Assembly: GCF_000834635.1 (NCBI RefSeq)
Contig: NZ_JXQV01000025.1
Span: 1 to 63,930, forward strand
Source: Agrobacterium tumefaciens
GTDB lineage: Bacteria > Pseudomonadota > Alphaproteobacteria > Rhizobiales > Rhizobiaceae
Direction of reading: 5' to 3'
DNA length: 63,930 bases
This document shows positions 46,554 through 56,081 of this stretch, piece by piece (the stretch's first letter is position 1; each line of letters starts with the position of its first letter). The translations under genes and the position numbers were made by a program. A model generated the notes under the pieces. The model was not told the origin of the DNA and did no database searches. It worked only from the letters and a program-made list of their open reading frames with translations.

Positions 46554-47291
46554 TTATTTCCAGTCGCCTAGCGTTGCCTGAATGACAGCAAGCGCTGCAA
46601 CTGCTGCCGTATCGGCTCGCAAAATACGCGGTCCAAGTGGAATGGGTGTCACGGATGGATGATCGCGAAGCATGTGCTGCTCCTCCTTCGAAAAACCGCC
46701 TTCGGGACCGACCAGCAAAGCGAGCTGTTTTTCCTCGATTGCGGTGAGGATCGGCAAAGGGTTTTGCCCTTCGTCGCCCTCATCGCAATAGATGATGCGG
46801 CGGGAGCCGGGCCATGTTTCCAGAAGGTCTTTGAGCTTTACCGGTTCTTCAACCTGCGGCACGGCCAGAATGCCGCACTGTTCAGCAGCTTCGATCACAT
46901 TGGCGCGAAGCTTATCGAGACTGGTTATCTTGCCCTGAACATGCTGCGTCATGACGGGTTGAAGCACGCCCGCGCCCATCTCCACGGCCTTTTGCACCAG
47001 ATAATCCATGCGACCCGTCTTCAGCGGCGCAAAGAGATAGTGAAGATCGGGTTTGGTCGGCTGCGGCCGTGTCTGCTCAATCGGCGTTAGCAGAATTTTC
47101 TTGCGGGTGGGGTATGAGATTTGAGCCTTCCACTCGCCATCCCGGCCGTTGAACAACAGAATGTCCGCGCCATCCGTCATCCGCAGCACATTGGCCAGAT
47201 AGTTGAACTGATCGCTGTCGGCCTCGATGGCATCAACCGCGCTTAATGGCTGGCTGACATAAAGACGTTGCATTCTGAAGTTGGCGCGCAT
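46554..47291 (-). CDS. rsmE: 16S rRNA m3U1498 methyltransferase
   Basis: 245 aa from ATG 47291 ([12 protein letters not shown]). The N-terminal PUA-like domain is followed by a SPOUT knot: [13 protein letters not shown] and [20 protein letters not shown] near the C-terminus are the RsmE signature. It methylates N3 of U1498 in 16S rRNA. MQRLYV at 47273 is an alternative start. It probably shares a transcript with gshA. Confidence 0.93.
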   Translation of the reverse strand: MRANFRMQRLYVSQPLSAVDAIEADSDQFNYLANVLRMTDGADILLFNGRDGEWKAQISYPTRKKILLTPIEQTRPQPTKPDLHYLFAPLKTGRMDYLVQKAVEMGAGVLQPVMTQHVQGKITSLDKLRANVIEAAEQCGILAVPQVEEPVKLKDLLETWPGSRRIIYCDEGDEGQNPLPILTAIEEKQLALLVGPEGGFSKEEQHMLRDHPSVTPIPLGPRILRADTAAVAALAVIQATLGDWK

Positions 47292-47323
47292 GTTTCTCGT
47301 GAATCTCAACCGGATTGGAAGCT

Positions 47324-48844
47324 CTAGAGCCTGATAAACAGAATATACATGATTCCATAACAGGTTGCCGACAAGGCTGCGCTGACCGGAACGGTGATGA
47401 TCCAGGCGGCGATGATCGTCATGAAATGCGAGCGGCGGACCAGATAGCGGCGGCTGACCTCGGATGAGTTTTCCGTGTCTTCAACCTGTCTGTCGCTGCC
47501 TGTTTCCAGCCGCTGGCGTGCCCTTTCCATGTACCATTCACGGAAAAAGCCGACCCCGAACACAGCGCCGATGGCTGTGTGGGTGGTGCTGACAGGCATG
47601 CCGAAGCGAGAGGCGACGAGAACTGTCAGCGCAGTCGAAACCGATATGCAAAAAGCCCGCATTGGATTGAGCTTGGTGATCTGCTCACCCACCAGACGGA
47701 TCAGCCGTGGTCCAAAGAGCAGAATACCGCAGGACAGGCCAAACGCGCCAATCAGCATCACCCATTCAGGCGCCCGATCCGTCTCACTAACGACAACGCC
47801 CTGCGTTGCCCGCACGATGGCAACCACGGGGCCGATGGCGTTCGATACGTCATTGGCTCCATGCGCAAAAGACATCAGGCCAGCGGCCAGAATAAGCGGC
47901 CATTGAAACATCTTGCGCAGCGACTGATTGCGGTTCTCAAGTCCCTGGGACTGCTTAGCGATCAGCGGTATGCAAAGACGCCAGCTGATGACACCAACTG
48001 CAAGCCCCGACAATATTGCCGTTTGGTAGGAGACGGTGACCACATGGTGAAACCCGACCCAGATCAGATAGGCGGTGAAAACGCCGCTCATGATGCCGAT
48101 TAGTACCGGCACCCAGGTCCGAGCAGCGGCAATCTTGTCGGTGCGGTAGATGATATATTTGTTGATGAAAGCAAGTAGAAGAATTGCAAAAAAGGCACTG
48201 ATGAAGGGCGTTGCGACCCAGGTCATGGCAATGCGGCTCAACGAAAACCAGTCCACCGCTGCAAAGCCATAGGCAGCGGTCCCCGCGCCTGCCACGCCGC
48301 CGACAACGGTGTGCGTGGTGGAAATGGGAGCCTTGAGATAATTGGAAAGATTGACCAGCAATGCAGCGGTCATGAGTGCCGAGAGCATGGCCCAGGCAAA
48401 GATGGAGCTTTCGGGAATGGACCGGGTGTTGATGATTCCGCTTGAAATCGTTTCCACCACGTTGCCGCCGGTGATAACAGCGCCCATCACTTCGCAAATG
48501 GCACCGATGATGAGCGCTGCCGCCAGAGGCAACGCCTTGGCGCCAACCGCAGGGCCAACATTGTTGGCCACATCTTTCGCGCCAATATTCATGGCCATGT
48601 AGGCGCCGATAATGACCGCCGCAAAGACTATTCCCGCGCCGGGCTGGTCCATGACAAACACGCTGGCAACAAGCGCTGAAAGCATGAGGAACAGCAGACC
48701 AAGACCAACGGCCGTTAGCCCACGGGTCAAGTGAAACCCGGCCTCCTCGACAAGCGTCAGCTTATCCAGATCCTTGTCCAGCGTTGGTTTCATGCGGTTG
48801 TTGGGTGGTTGCGCCATGGGTCTGCTTTCGGCTGCGGCATTCAC
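47324..48844 (-). CDS. pit: Inorganic phosphate transporter, PiT family
   Basis: 506 aa with about ten to twelve membrane helices. Duplicated PiT signatures are visible: [20 protein letters not shown] in the first half and [20 protein letters not shown] in the second, each with a GxNDVxN-like core. [19 protein letters not shown] and [15 protein letters not shown] are the second repeated motif. Imports phosphate with a cation. ATG 48817 is a possible alternative start. No PhoU-like partner gene is adjacent. Confidence 0.92.
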   Translation of the reverse strand: MNAAAESRPMAQPPNNRMKPTLDKDLDKLTLVEEAGFHLTRGLTAVGLGLLFLMLSALVASVFVMDQPGAGIVFAAVIIGAYMAMNIGAKDVANNVGPAVGAKALPLAAALIIGAICEVMGAVITGGNVVETISSGIINTRSIPESSIFAWAMLSALMTAALLVNLSNYLKAPISTTHTVVGGVAGAGTAAYGFAAVDWFSLSRIAMTWVATPFISAFFAILLLAFINKYIIYRTDKIAAARTWVPVLIGIMSGVFTAYLIWVGFHHVVTVSYQTAILSGLAVGVISWRLCIPLIAKQSQGLENRNQSLRKMFQWPLILAAGLMSFAHGANDVSNAIGPVVAIVRATQGVVVSETDRAPEWVMLIGAFGLSCGILLFGPRLIRLVGEQITKLNPMRAFCISVSTALTVLVASRFGMPVSTTHTAIGAVFGVGFFREWYMERARQRLETGSDRQVEDTENSSEVSRRYLVRRSHFMTIIAAWIITVPVSAALSATCYGIMYILFIRL

Positions 48845-48875
48845 CGCATATGCAGGCGCAAGCGGTCGGTAGAGA

Positions 48876-49385
48876 TTATAGGTTTACGATTTTCAGCGGC
48901 GGTTGCTGTTGCGTTTGCGCCATTTGCTTGTCGAATGAAAGGAAAAGTTCTTTCAGTTCCGGTTCGTTCACACGCAGCGCAGCTTCCTGCGGACTGACCC
49001 ACTCCAGCGTGCGGCTTTCCTTCTCGGGAAAGTTTTTTAAGAGCTCGGCAACTTCCAGTAGATGCACCTGAACGCGGCACAGAACATTCATTCCGTTGCG
49101 CATCTTCTTGTCATAGGTGAAAAATCCGAAATGGTCTTTCTCGACACGACCGCGCACACCGGCTTCTTCATAGGCTTCACGCTCAGCAACGGCATGCGCC
49201 TTCTTGCCTTCCATCGGCCAACCCTTGGGAATGACCCAGCGGCCCGTGTCGCGGCTGGTCAAAAGAAGAACCTCCACACAGCAACTCTTCTTGGCGCGAC
49301 GATAGCAAAGCGCCGCATATTGCTGCCGCGGTGGGCGGCGCAAAATCAAGCGAACATCATTTGCCAGTCGGTTCAGAAGATTCAA
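48876..49385 (-). CDS. NUDIX hydrolase
   Basis: 169 aa. The Nudix box runs GWPMEGKKAHAVAEREAYEE with AGV following. REAYEEAGV is canonical, but the usual first glutamate (GX5E) is Lys here, as in many rhizobial DIPP-like members. VIPKGWP precedes it. It probably hydrolyses a diphosphoinositol-, dinucleoside- or nucleotide-type diphosphate; the true substrate is unclear. Confidence 0.88.
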   Translation of the reverse strand: MNLLNRLANDVRLILRRPPRQQYAALCYRRAKKSCCVEVLLLTSRDTGRWVIPKGWPMEGKKAHAVAEREAYEEAGVRGRVEKDHFGFFTYDKKMRNGMNVLCRVQVHLLEVAELLKNFPEKESRTLEWVSPQEAALRVNEPELKELFLSFDKQMAQTQQQPPLKIVNL

Positions 49386-49588
49386 TTCATGAGATCCTTT
49401 TTTCGATTTATCTTATATAAAATATCCGGCCCGATTTAGCCAGTTGCTCACGGCCATATCTTCGCATGGAATGTGAAACGATTCGCTAAATTGTCAGGTT
49501 GTTACAACCTGAGGTCAAGGCTATAGCAGCAAATGCTCAAGCATATTTCATGTTGAGCACATATTTTTTGTGATCAAAATGACATCCG

Positions 49589-50326
49589 TCAAGACAACCA
49601 GTGCTGCAAGCCGGATATAACGCCATCGGCTTCATTTTCAAGGGCCGAGAAGATATTACCCTTTTGCGCGGCCAATGCTTTCAGTTCCGGCAAGGCATTG
49701 GCAACGGCAATACCGCGCACGCCGGGAAGTTCAAACATTGCCCGGTCGTTGCCTGTATCTCCAGCCACCACAACCTCATCAAGGCCAATTGCCAGATGGC
49801 GGCACAGCCATGTGAGGGCGGCCCCCTTGTCTGCTGCTTTCGGCAAGATATCGAGATCCCGCTTGCTGGAATAGACGATGCGTGCCTCTACGCCATTGTC
49901 CGCCATGAGGTTTTCGATGCTGGCAATGTCTTCGGCCTTTGCGTCGTGCAGGTACCAGCTGGATTTCAAGCCGTGCTGGTAACGTTCGGGCTGAATGCTG
50001 ACGCTTGGGAGATCCGAAACAAGCGATTTGATCTTCTCAATATCGAAAGCCTGACCAAGCGATGCCGTGTAGGCCGTTTCCAAAGAGGGCTGGTCACGGC
50101 ATGACAGCATCGTTCCAACACCGCCAATGACGTAGTCCGGTGAGGGCAGCGGAACCTGTTTCATCAGGTCGAACTGATCATCAAGAAGGCGCCCGCTGTT
50201 GAAAACAAGCAACGGACGGTTATCTTCCGGCAGTGACTGCCAGAAATCCCGGAAACGGGCCGTTGCGGCATTATCGCCAACAACGGTGCCGTCGAGATCT
50301 GTCGAGAAAATGCGAAGCTTTTTCAA
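49589..50326 (-). CDS. mfppB: Mannosylfructose-phosphate phosphatase
   Basis: 245 aa of the HAD superfamily in the sucrose-phosphate phosphatase group. Motif I is FSTDLDGTVVGD (Asp at about 9 and 11), motif II is the serine in FNSGR, and the last motif is VVAGDTGNDRAMFE. In A. tumefaciens the matching gene beside the synthase removes phosphate from mannosylfructose-phosphate, yielding the osmolyte mannosylfructose. Its start overlaps the 3' end of the synthase by 4 nt, so the two are translationally coupled. Confidence 0.9.
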   Translation of the reverse strand: MKKLRIFSTDLDGTVVGDNAATARFRDFWQSLPEDNRPLLVFNSGRLLDDQFDLMKQVPLPSPDYVIGGVGTMLSCRDQPSLETAYTASLGQAFDIEKIKSLVSDLPSVSIQPERYQHGLKSSWYLHDAKAEDIASIENLMADNGVEARIVYSSKRDLDILPKAADKGAALTWLCRHLAIGLDEVVVAGDTGNDRAMFELPGVRGIAVANALPELKALAAQKGNIFSALENEADGVISGLQHWLS

Positions 50327-51657
50327 TCGCCATCATTCCATGGTTCAGCCCAGTCCGATTCCTCCAGAACAGGCATCATCGGTCGTCCCTCGACAACGGC
50401 GAGCAGCTGCTGTGCAATTCCGGTCCAAGTGAAAAGGCTGCGGGCCTTGTGCGCGCCCATGCGCGACAGGCGGCCATAGAGGCGCTCATGCTTGAGCGGC
50501 TTCATCATGGTAATGCCGAGATCTTCCTTATCGAAAGGATCGGCAAACAGCGCGTGACGCCCGTAGCTGACTGCTCGGAACAGGCCGCCATGAATAGTGA
50601 CCACCGTCGGCGTGCCACTTGCCATGGCTTCGATGGCGGTCATGCCAAAGGGTTCGTACCGGCTGGATAGCACGAACATGTCGGCGGCACGGTAGATGTC
50701 GGGCAGGTCCTCATCGGCAACATAACCGGAAAAAATCACCTTATCCTCGAGGTTTAGCGACTTTACCCGTTCCTTGAGATGATTGAGGATTGTCGTTTCC
50801 TGCTCGTCCATATTCTCGCCGCCGACGGCCAGATGGAGCCGCGCTTCCGGCTCGCGTTCGATGAGAACGGAGAAGCCGTCGATCAGAAGGTCGTAGCCCT
50901 TGTTGGTCGCAAGACGCCCAAGCGCCAGGACCGTCTTGCCCTCGAAGCCAAAACGCTGACGCAGCATCTGCCGCGAGCCTTCCGACACCGGAAAGAACCT
51001 GTTGTCGTCATAACCCGGCGGGATCATGTGGATGTGCTTGCGCTTCAGGCCGTAATCTTCGATCAGAACGTCCAGCTGCACCGGTGTCGTGGCAATAACC
51101 ATGTCGCAGCTGCGATAGACGATCAGCTCATGCTGGATGCGTTCCTTGAAATTGAATTCCAGTTCGAACGTATCCGCCTTTTCCGGGTAATCGGTTTCCA
51201 TCTGGCGTTTCTTCCAGATGCCGATCGAGTGCGGTGTGTGAAGGTGCGACACCTTCAGGGCCTCAGAGAGACGCTGACCGGCAACGCCTGCATCCCAGTA
51301 ATGGCTGTTGATGAAGGTGTAATTCAGATTGTTTTTCTTGATGAAGCGCAGCGCGTTTTCGCACCATTCCATCATGTGGCGGTGTAGATATTCCTTCGGA
51401 ATAAAATCCTTGCCGCCGCAGGGAATGCGAACCACGCGAACGCGCTCATCAACTTCGTCGAACTCAGGCTGGTCTTCAAATTGGCGGGTGTACAGATCGA
51501 CCGTATATCCAAGCTGCCCGAGTTTTCGAGCCAGCTCCAAGACATACACGACCTGTCCTCCGGTATCGGCAGCGCCTAGCGGCGGGTGCGCGGCGACATA
51601 GCCATGTGTCGATATGAGTGCTATCCGGGGATAGCGTTTAGTTTCGCTCAAGGTCAT
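50323..51657 (-). CDS. mfpsA: Mannosylfructose-phosphate synthase (GT4)
   Basis: 444 aa from ATG 51657 (MTLSETKRYPRIALISTHGY). A GT4 glycosyltransferase close to sucrose(-phosphate) synthases: DTGGQVVYVLELARKLGQLG binds the acceptor, HTPHSIGIWKK and the retaining-GT block EPFGMTAIEAMASGTPTV are intact. It transfers mannose from GDP-mannose to fructose-6-phosphate, as shown for the Agrobacterium enzyme. A GTG at 51696, better placed after AAAGGAGCC, would give 457 aa; the stretch in between is AT-rich and reads instead as a leader ORF. Confidence 0.9.
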   Translation of the reverse strand: MTLSETKRYPRIALISTHGYVAAHPPLGAADTGGQVVYVLELARKLGQLGYTVDLYTRQFEDQPEFDEVDERVRVVRIPCGGKDFIPKEYLHRHMMEWCENALRFIKKNNLNYTFINSHYWDAGVAGQRLSEALKVSHLHTPHSIGIWKKRQMETDYPEKADTFELEFNFKERIQHELIVYRSCDMVIATTPVQLDVLIEDYGLKRKHIHMIPPGYDDNRFFPVSEGSRQMLRQRFGFEGKTVLALGRLATNKGYDLLIDGFSVLIEREPEARLHLAVGGENMDEQETTILNHLKERVKSLNLEDKVIFSGYVADEDLPDIYRAADMFVLSSRYEPFGMTAIEAMASGTPTVVTIHGGLFRAVSYGRHALFADPFDKEDLGITMMKPLKHERLYGRLSRMGAHKARSLFTWTGIAQQLLAVVEGRPMMPVLEESDWAEPWNDGD

Positions 51658-51698
51658 CAATAGCGTCCCATCGTAGTAAAAAATTCCATTAACCACAT
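51657..51698 (-). CDS. Possible 13-codon leader peptide overlapping the mfpsA start
   Basis: ATG at 51698 follows AAAGGAG at optimal spacing (8 nt), the best ribosome site in this operon. It encodes MWLMEFFTTMGRY and stops at TGA 51659-51657. The last base of the stop is the first base of the mfpsA ATG (TGATG), a classic coupling overlap. Whether the ribosome uses this frame or the GTG at 51696 for mfpsA cannot be settled by eye. Confidence 0.4.
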   Translation of the reverse strand: MWLMEFFTTMGRY

Positions 51699-51929
51699 GA
51701 AAATGGCTCCTTTCCGAAAAGGTTCCATCAAAAAGTGATAAAATCTGTCAATCTCGGTTGGTTCGGCAAGATTTTAAGGCGCTGTCAGGGACTGGCTCGC
51801 TTGCCCACAGTGCCGAGATGCAAGGCGTATACAGATGCTCCATATGGCGCCAATCCACGGCTTGCTTCTCCCCTGTAAAGCCCGATAACATGGGGCATGC
51901 ATCGCAAGGAGGAGGCCTGTGGAGCAACC

Positions 51930-53369
51930 ATGTCGCAAACCATAGAATTCCTGAAGCCCAGCGCCTCGGTGCTGGATAACAGAGCCAGAATTGTAGCGGA
52001 CCTGAGCGATCTTCTGCCGCCTGAATGTCTTGTGCATGAGCAGCGAGAGCTTGTGCCGTTCGAGACGGATGCCTTCGTGTCATATTGCAAGGTTCCGCTG
52101 GCGGTTGCCCTGCCAAAGACGACAGCGCAGGTTGCTGCGGTGATGAAATATTGCCACCGCTATGGCATTCCCATCGTGCCACGCGGTGCAGGCACATCGC
52201 TGTCCGGCGGCGCTATTCCGCAGGAAGATGCTGTGGTGATTGGCCTGTCGAAAATGTCGCAAATTTTGGAGCTGGATTTTTTCAACCGGGTTGCCACGGT
52301 GCAGGCAGGCGTCACAAACCTTTCGATTTCCGATGCCGCCGGTCCGCAGGGATTTTTCTATGCGCCAGACCCCAGTTCGCAGCTGGCCTGTACCATCGGC
52401 GGCAATATCGGCATGAATTCCGGCGGCGCGCATTGCCTGAAATATGGCGTCACCACCAACAATCTGCTGGGCGTCAAGATGGTGCTGGTGGATGGAACGG
52501 TGCTGGAACTTGGTGGAAAGCATCTGGATGCCAGCGGTTACGATCTGCTCGGCCTTGTCTGCGGTTCGGAGGGCCAACTCGGCATCGTCACTGAAGCTAC
52601 GGTGCGGTTGATTGCGAAGCCGGAAGGTGCACGGCCAGTTCTCTTCGGCTTCGATACGTCCGAGCAGGCCGGTTCCTGCGTGGCGGATATTATCGGCTCC
52701 GGCATCATTCCGGTTGCCATAGAATTCATGGACAAGCCGGCCATCGAAATTTGCGAGGCCTTTGCCAAGGCGGGCTATCCGACGGATGTCGGCGCGCTGC
52801 TGATCGTGGAAGTCGAGGGCTCGGAAGACGAAATGGATGCCATGTTGGCCGATATCGTCGCTATCGCCCGCCAGCATGCGGTAAAAACCGTGCGCGAATG
52901 TCAGTCCGCCATGGAGGCCGCCGCCATCTGGAAAGGCCGCAAATCCGCCTTTGGTGCAACGGGCCGCATTTCAGATTACATCTGTATGGATGGGACTGTG
53001 CCACTCAGCCAGCTTTCCTATGTGCTTCAGAAAACCAGCGAGATTACTGATCATTTCGGTCTTCGCGTCGCCAATGTTTTCCATGCTGGCGATGGCAACA
53101 TGCATCCCCTCATTCTGTTCAACGCCAATGATCCCGTTGAGGCGGCCAAGGCGGAAGAGGCTGGAAACCAGATTTTGCGGCTGTGCGTGGATGCCGGTGG
53201 GTGCCTCACGGGCGAGCACGGCGTCGGCATCGAAAAGCGCGATCTGATGCGTCATCAATTTTCCGATGCCGATCTGGCCCAGCAGATGGCCGTGCGGTTC
53301 GCCTTCGATGACGGCTGGCTTCTCAACCCCTCCAAGGTCTTCCCGCTGGAAGGGCGCCCCGCCTCATGA
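51930..53369 (+). CDS. glcD: Glycolate oxidase FAD subunit
   Basis: 479 aa from ATG 51930 (GGAG 5 nt upstream, AAGGAGGAGG slightly further). The FAD-binding PCMH domain shows PRGAGTSLSGGAIP, GGNIGMNSGGAHCLKYG and GSEGQLGIVTEATVRL; the C-terminal oxidase domain ends with VFHAGDGNMHPL and LTGEHGVGIEKR. With GlcE and GlcF it oxidises glycolate (or a related 2-hydroxy acid) to glyoxylate at the membrane. glcE overlaps its stop by 4 nt. Confidence 0.92.
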   Translation: MSQTIEFLKPSASVLDNRARIVADLSDLLPPECLVHEQRELVPFETDAFVSYCKVPLAVALPKTTAQVAAVMKYCHRYGIPIVPRGAGTSLSGGAIPQEDAVVIGLSKMSQILELDFFNRVATVQAGVTNLSISDAAGPQGFFYAPDPSSQLACTIGGNIGMNSGGAHCLKYGVTTNNLLGVKMVLVDGTVLELGGKHLDASGYDLLGLVCGSEGQLGIVTEATVRLIAKPEGARPVLFGFDTSEQAGSCVADIIGSGIIPVAIEFMDKPAIEICEAFAKAGYPTDVGALLIVEVEGSEDEMDAMLADIVAIARQHAVKTVRECQSAMEAAAIWKGRKSAFGATGRISDYICMDGTVPLSQLSYVLQKTSEITDHFGLRVANVFHAGDGNMHPLILFNANDPVEAAKAEEAGNQILRLCVDAGGCLTGEHGVGIEKRDLMRHQFSDADLAQQMAVRFAFDDGWLLNPSKVFPLEGRPAS

Positions 53370-54598
53370 GTGACATGCTGCTACCCGCAACCGAAATCGA
53401 AGCTGCCGATATTATTCGTGGCCACGCCGACGCCCGGCAAGCACTGGCGATAACAGGCGGCAACACCCGCTCCGGCTTCGGAAACCAGATTGAGGCCGAG
53501 GCGTGTCTCTCATCACGCGCTTTGAGCGGCATCGTCGCCTATAATCCGGCGGAAATGGTCATGACGGTGCAAGCCGGTACGCCGGTCGCCGAGGTTGAGG
53601 CGGCACTTTCCGCCGCCAATCAGATGATGGCGTTTGAGCCGGTGGATCATCGTGCGGTGATGGGAACGGTGGGCGAACCTTCGATTGGCGGTGTGTTTGC
53701 AGCCAATATTTCCGGCCCCCGTCGTTACGTGGCGGGTGCGGCACGAGACAGCCTGCTCGGCATTCGCTTCATCAATGGCAAGGGCGAGGCCATCAAGGCC
53801 GGTGGCCGGGTGATGAAGAACGTGACCGGGCTTGATCTGGTCAAGCTGTTGGCCGGGTCCTATGGCACGCTCGGTTTTCTCACAGAGGTCACATTCCGCG
53901 TTCTGCCGGTGCCGCCTGCGCAGACAACACTTGTCCTTTCGGGCCTTGAAGATGAAGCGGCGACCCATGTCATGGCCGCAGCCATGGCGACCAGCATGGA
54001 GGTTTCGGGAGCGGCGCATCTGCCGGAAAGCGTCAGGTCGCGTTTTCTGGGCGGGGCATTGCCCGATGGTGCGGCAACGGTGCTGCGGCTGGAAGGGCTG
54101 AAGGCCTCTGTTCAGGTACGGGCGCAGAATTTGCAGACTGTGCTGGGCAAGGTGGCCCCCTCAATATTGCTGTCGAGGGACGAGAGCCAATCGCTCTGGC
54201 GCGACATCCGCGATATCGCGCCCTATGCTGGCAACGCCGCCAAGCCCCTCTGGCGTGTGTCCGTTGCGCCTTCTCAAGGCCATAAGCTGGTGGCGGCGCT
54301 GCGTCTGGAAACAGGCATTGATGCTTTCTACGATTGGCAGGGCGGTCTCGTTTGGATGCAGATGGAGGCTGACCCCGAGGCGATGTTGCTGCGCAAATAC
54401 GTGAAAGCGCTGGGCGGCGGCCATGCGACATTGGTGCGGGCGCCTGTGCGCAGCGGCGTGGCCGCGTTCGAGCCGCTGTCGGCGGCAGAGATGATGCTTT
54501 CTGCCCGCATCAGGGAAAAGCTCGATCCGGCGGGAATTTTCAACCCCGGCAAGATGGGTGCCGTGACCCGAACCCACGCTGAAAAAGGCTCCGCCTGA
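53366..54598 (+). CDS. glcE: Glycolate oxidase subunit GlcE
   Basis: 410 aa, a second, shorter PCMH-type FAD protein. FEPVDHRAVMGTVGEPSIGG and RVMKNVTGLDLVKLLAGSYG match GlcE; ATG overlaps the glcD stop (ATGA) and its own stop shares a base with the glcF start (TGATG). The C-terminus LDPAGIFNPGKMG is conserved. A structural or secondary flavin subunit of the complex. Confidence 0.92.
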   Translation: MSDMLLPATEIEAADIIRGHADARQALAITGGNTRSGFGNQIEAEACLSSRALSGIVAYNPAEMVMTVQAGTPVAEVEAALSAANQMMAFEPVDHRAVMGTVGEPSIGGVFAANISGPRRYVAGAARDSLLGIRFINGKGEAIKAGGRVMKNVTGLDLVKLLAGSYGTLGFLTEVTFRVLPVPPAQTTLVLSGLEDEAATHVMAAAMATSMEVSGAAHLPESVRSRFLGGALPDGAATVLRLEGLKASVQVRAQNLQTVLGKVAPSILLSRDESQSLWRDIRDIAPYAGNAAKPLWRVSVAPSQGHKLVAALRLETGIDAFYDWQGGLVWMQMEADPEAMLLRKYVKALGGGHATLVRAPVRSGVAAFEPLSAAEMMLSARIREKLDPAGIFNPGKMGAVTRTHAEKGSA

Positions 54599-55920
54599 TG
54601 CAAACCTCCTTCACGCCACAGCAACTCGCTGATCCAGACGTCGCTCAGTCCGAAAAGATTCTGCGCAAATGCGTGCATTGTGGTTTCTGCACGGCGACCT
54701 GTCCGACCTATGTGACGCTGGGAAACGAGCTGGATAGCCCGCGCGGTCGCATTTATCTCATCAAGGACATGCTGGAAAACGACCGCCCGGCTGACGCTCA
54801 GGTGGTGACGCATATTGATCGCTGTCTTTCCTGCCTGTCCTGCGTGAGCACCTGTCCATCGGGCGTCGATTATATGCATCTGATCGATCACGCCCGCGCT
54901 CACATCGAAAAGACATATAAGAGACCCTTCTGGGACAGGCTGGTGCGCAATGTGCTCACCCGCGTGCTGCCCTATCCCAATCGGTTTCGCGCAGCACTCA
55001 CGCTCGCCCGTCTTGGCCAGCCTTTCGCGCCATTGTTTCGCAAGAGCAAAGCGTTGAGGCCCTTGGCATCAATGCTCGATCTGGCCCCGAAAGCCGCCCC
55101 ACCCATGTCTGCCTTCGCAAATCCCGGCATTCATCCAGCGCAAATCGCAAAGCGTGGGCGGGTGGCGATGTTGACCGGTTGCGCCCAGCCGGTGCTGGAC
55201 CCCGGCATCAACGATGCCGCCATTCGGCTTTTGACACGGCTCGGCATTGAGATTGTGTTGCCGCAGGGCGAGAGTTGCTGTGGCGCGCTGGTTCACCATA
55301 TGGGCCGGGAGGAGCAGGCGCTTGCTTCGGCACGCCACAATGTCGATGTCTGGACGCGTGAAATCGAGCAGGGCGGGATTGACGCTATCATTATCACCGC
55401 ATCGGGCTGCGGCACTACCATCAAGGATTATGGGCACATGCTGCGGCTCGATCCCGCCTATGCCGAAAAAGCCCAGCGCGTGTCTGCTCTGGCAAAGGAT
55501 ATTACCGAATATCTCTCCACGCTCGACCTGCCGCCTCTGGAGCGGAACGGCCTGACTGTGGCCTATCACTCGGCATGCTCCATGCAGCATGGACAGAAGA
55601 TCACGGCTCAACCAAAACTCTTGCTTAAAGCAGCGGGATTTGTGGTTCGTGATCCGGCCGAAGGGCATCTCTGTTGTGGCTCGGCAGGCACCTACAATAT
55701 CTTGCAGCCGGAAATTTCCGCGCAGCTGAAGGCCCGCAAGGTCAGGAATATTGAGGCAACAAAGGCTGATATCATCGCCACAGGCAATATTGGTTGCATG
55801 ACGCAGATTGCCAGCGCGGCTTTTATGCCCATTCTCCACACGGTTGAACTGCTGGACTGGGCCTATGGCGGCAAAAAACCCGGAAAAATCGAGGGAATCA
55901 ACGAAAAACGGGCGGTTTGA
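54598..55920 (+). CDS. glcF: Glycolate oxidase iron-sulfur subunit
   Basis: 440 aa. Two [4Fe-4S] motifs: CVHCGFCTATCPTY from Cys25 and CLSCLSCVSTCPSG from Cys76. Two C-terminal CCG domains follow (GESCCGALVHHMG and HLCCGSAGTYN). It carries electrons from GlcD/GlcE to the quinone pool. The stop codon lies within a GC-rich stem-loop. No glcC regulator, glcG or glcB is next to the operon. Confidence 0.92.
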   Translation: MQTSFTPQQLADPDVAQSEKILRKCVHCGFCTATCPTYVTLGNELDSPRGRIYLIKDMLENDRPADAQVVTHIDRCLSCLSCVSTCPSGVDYMHLIDHARAHIEKTYKRPFWDRLVRNVLTRVLPYPNRFRAALTLARLGQPFAPLFRKSKALRPLASMLDLAPKAAPPMSAFANPGIHPAQIAKRGRVAMLTGCAQPVLDPGINDAAIRLLTRLGIEIVLPQGESCCGALVHHMGREEQALASARHNVDVWTREIEQGGIDAIIITASGCGTTIKDYGHMLRLDPAYAEKAQRVSALAKDITEYLSTLDLPPLERNGLTVAYHSACSMQHGQKITAQPKLLLKAAGFVVRDPAEGHLCCGSAGTYNILQPEISAQLKARKVRNIEATKADIIATGNIGCMTQIASAAFMPILHTVELLDWAYGGKKPGKIEGINEKRAV

Positions 55921-55930
55921 CCCGCCCGTT
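55907..55930 (+). terminator. Stem-loop over the glcF stop codon
   Basis: Arms AACGGGCGG (55907-55915) and CCGCCCGTT (55922-55930), 9-bp perfect stem, 6-nt loop. Followed by CTCCTCG rather than a T-run; termination or 3' protection. Confidence 0.5.
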
Positions 55931-56081
55931 CTCCTCGCTGGCATGCTGCTTGAAGCGCTTCCAGCCCTCTGCGTCCCCCGCCAGAGTACATATTAAGCAA
56001 TAACGAATGTTTCTTTTTTTGGCAACGTGTTCTTTGTTAAAATGCAACCTTTCAGCGCACGGTTTGTGGGCAGCGTTGCAT

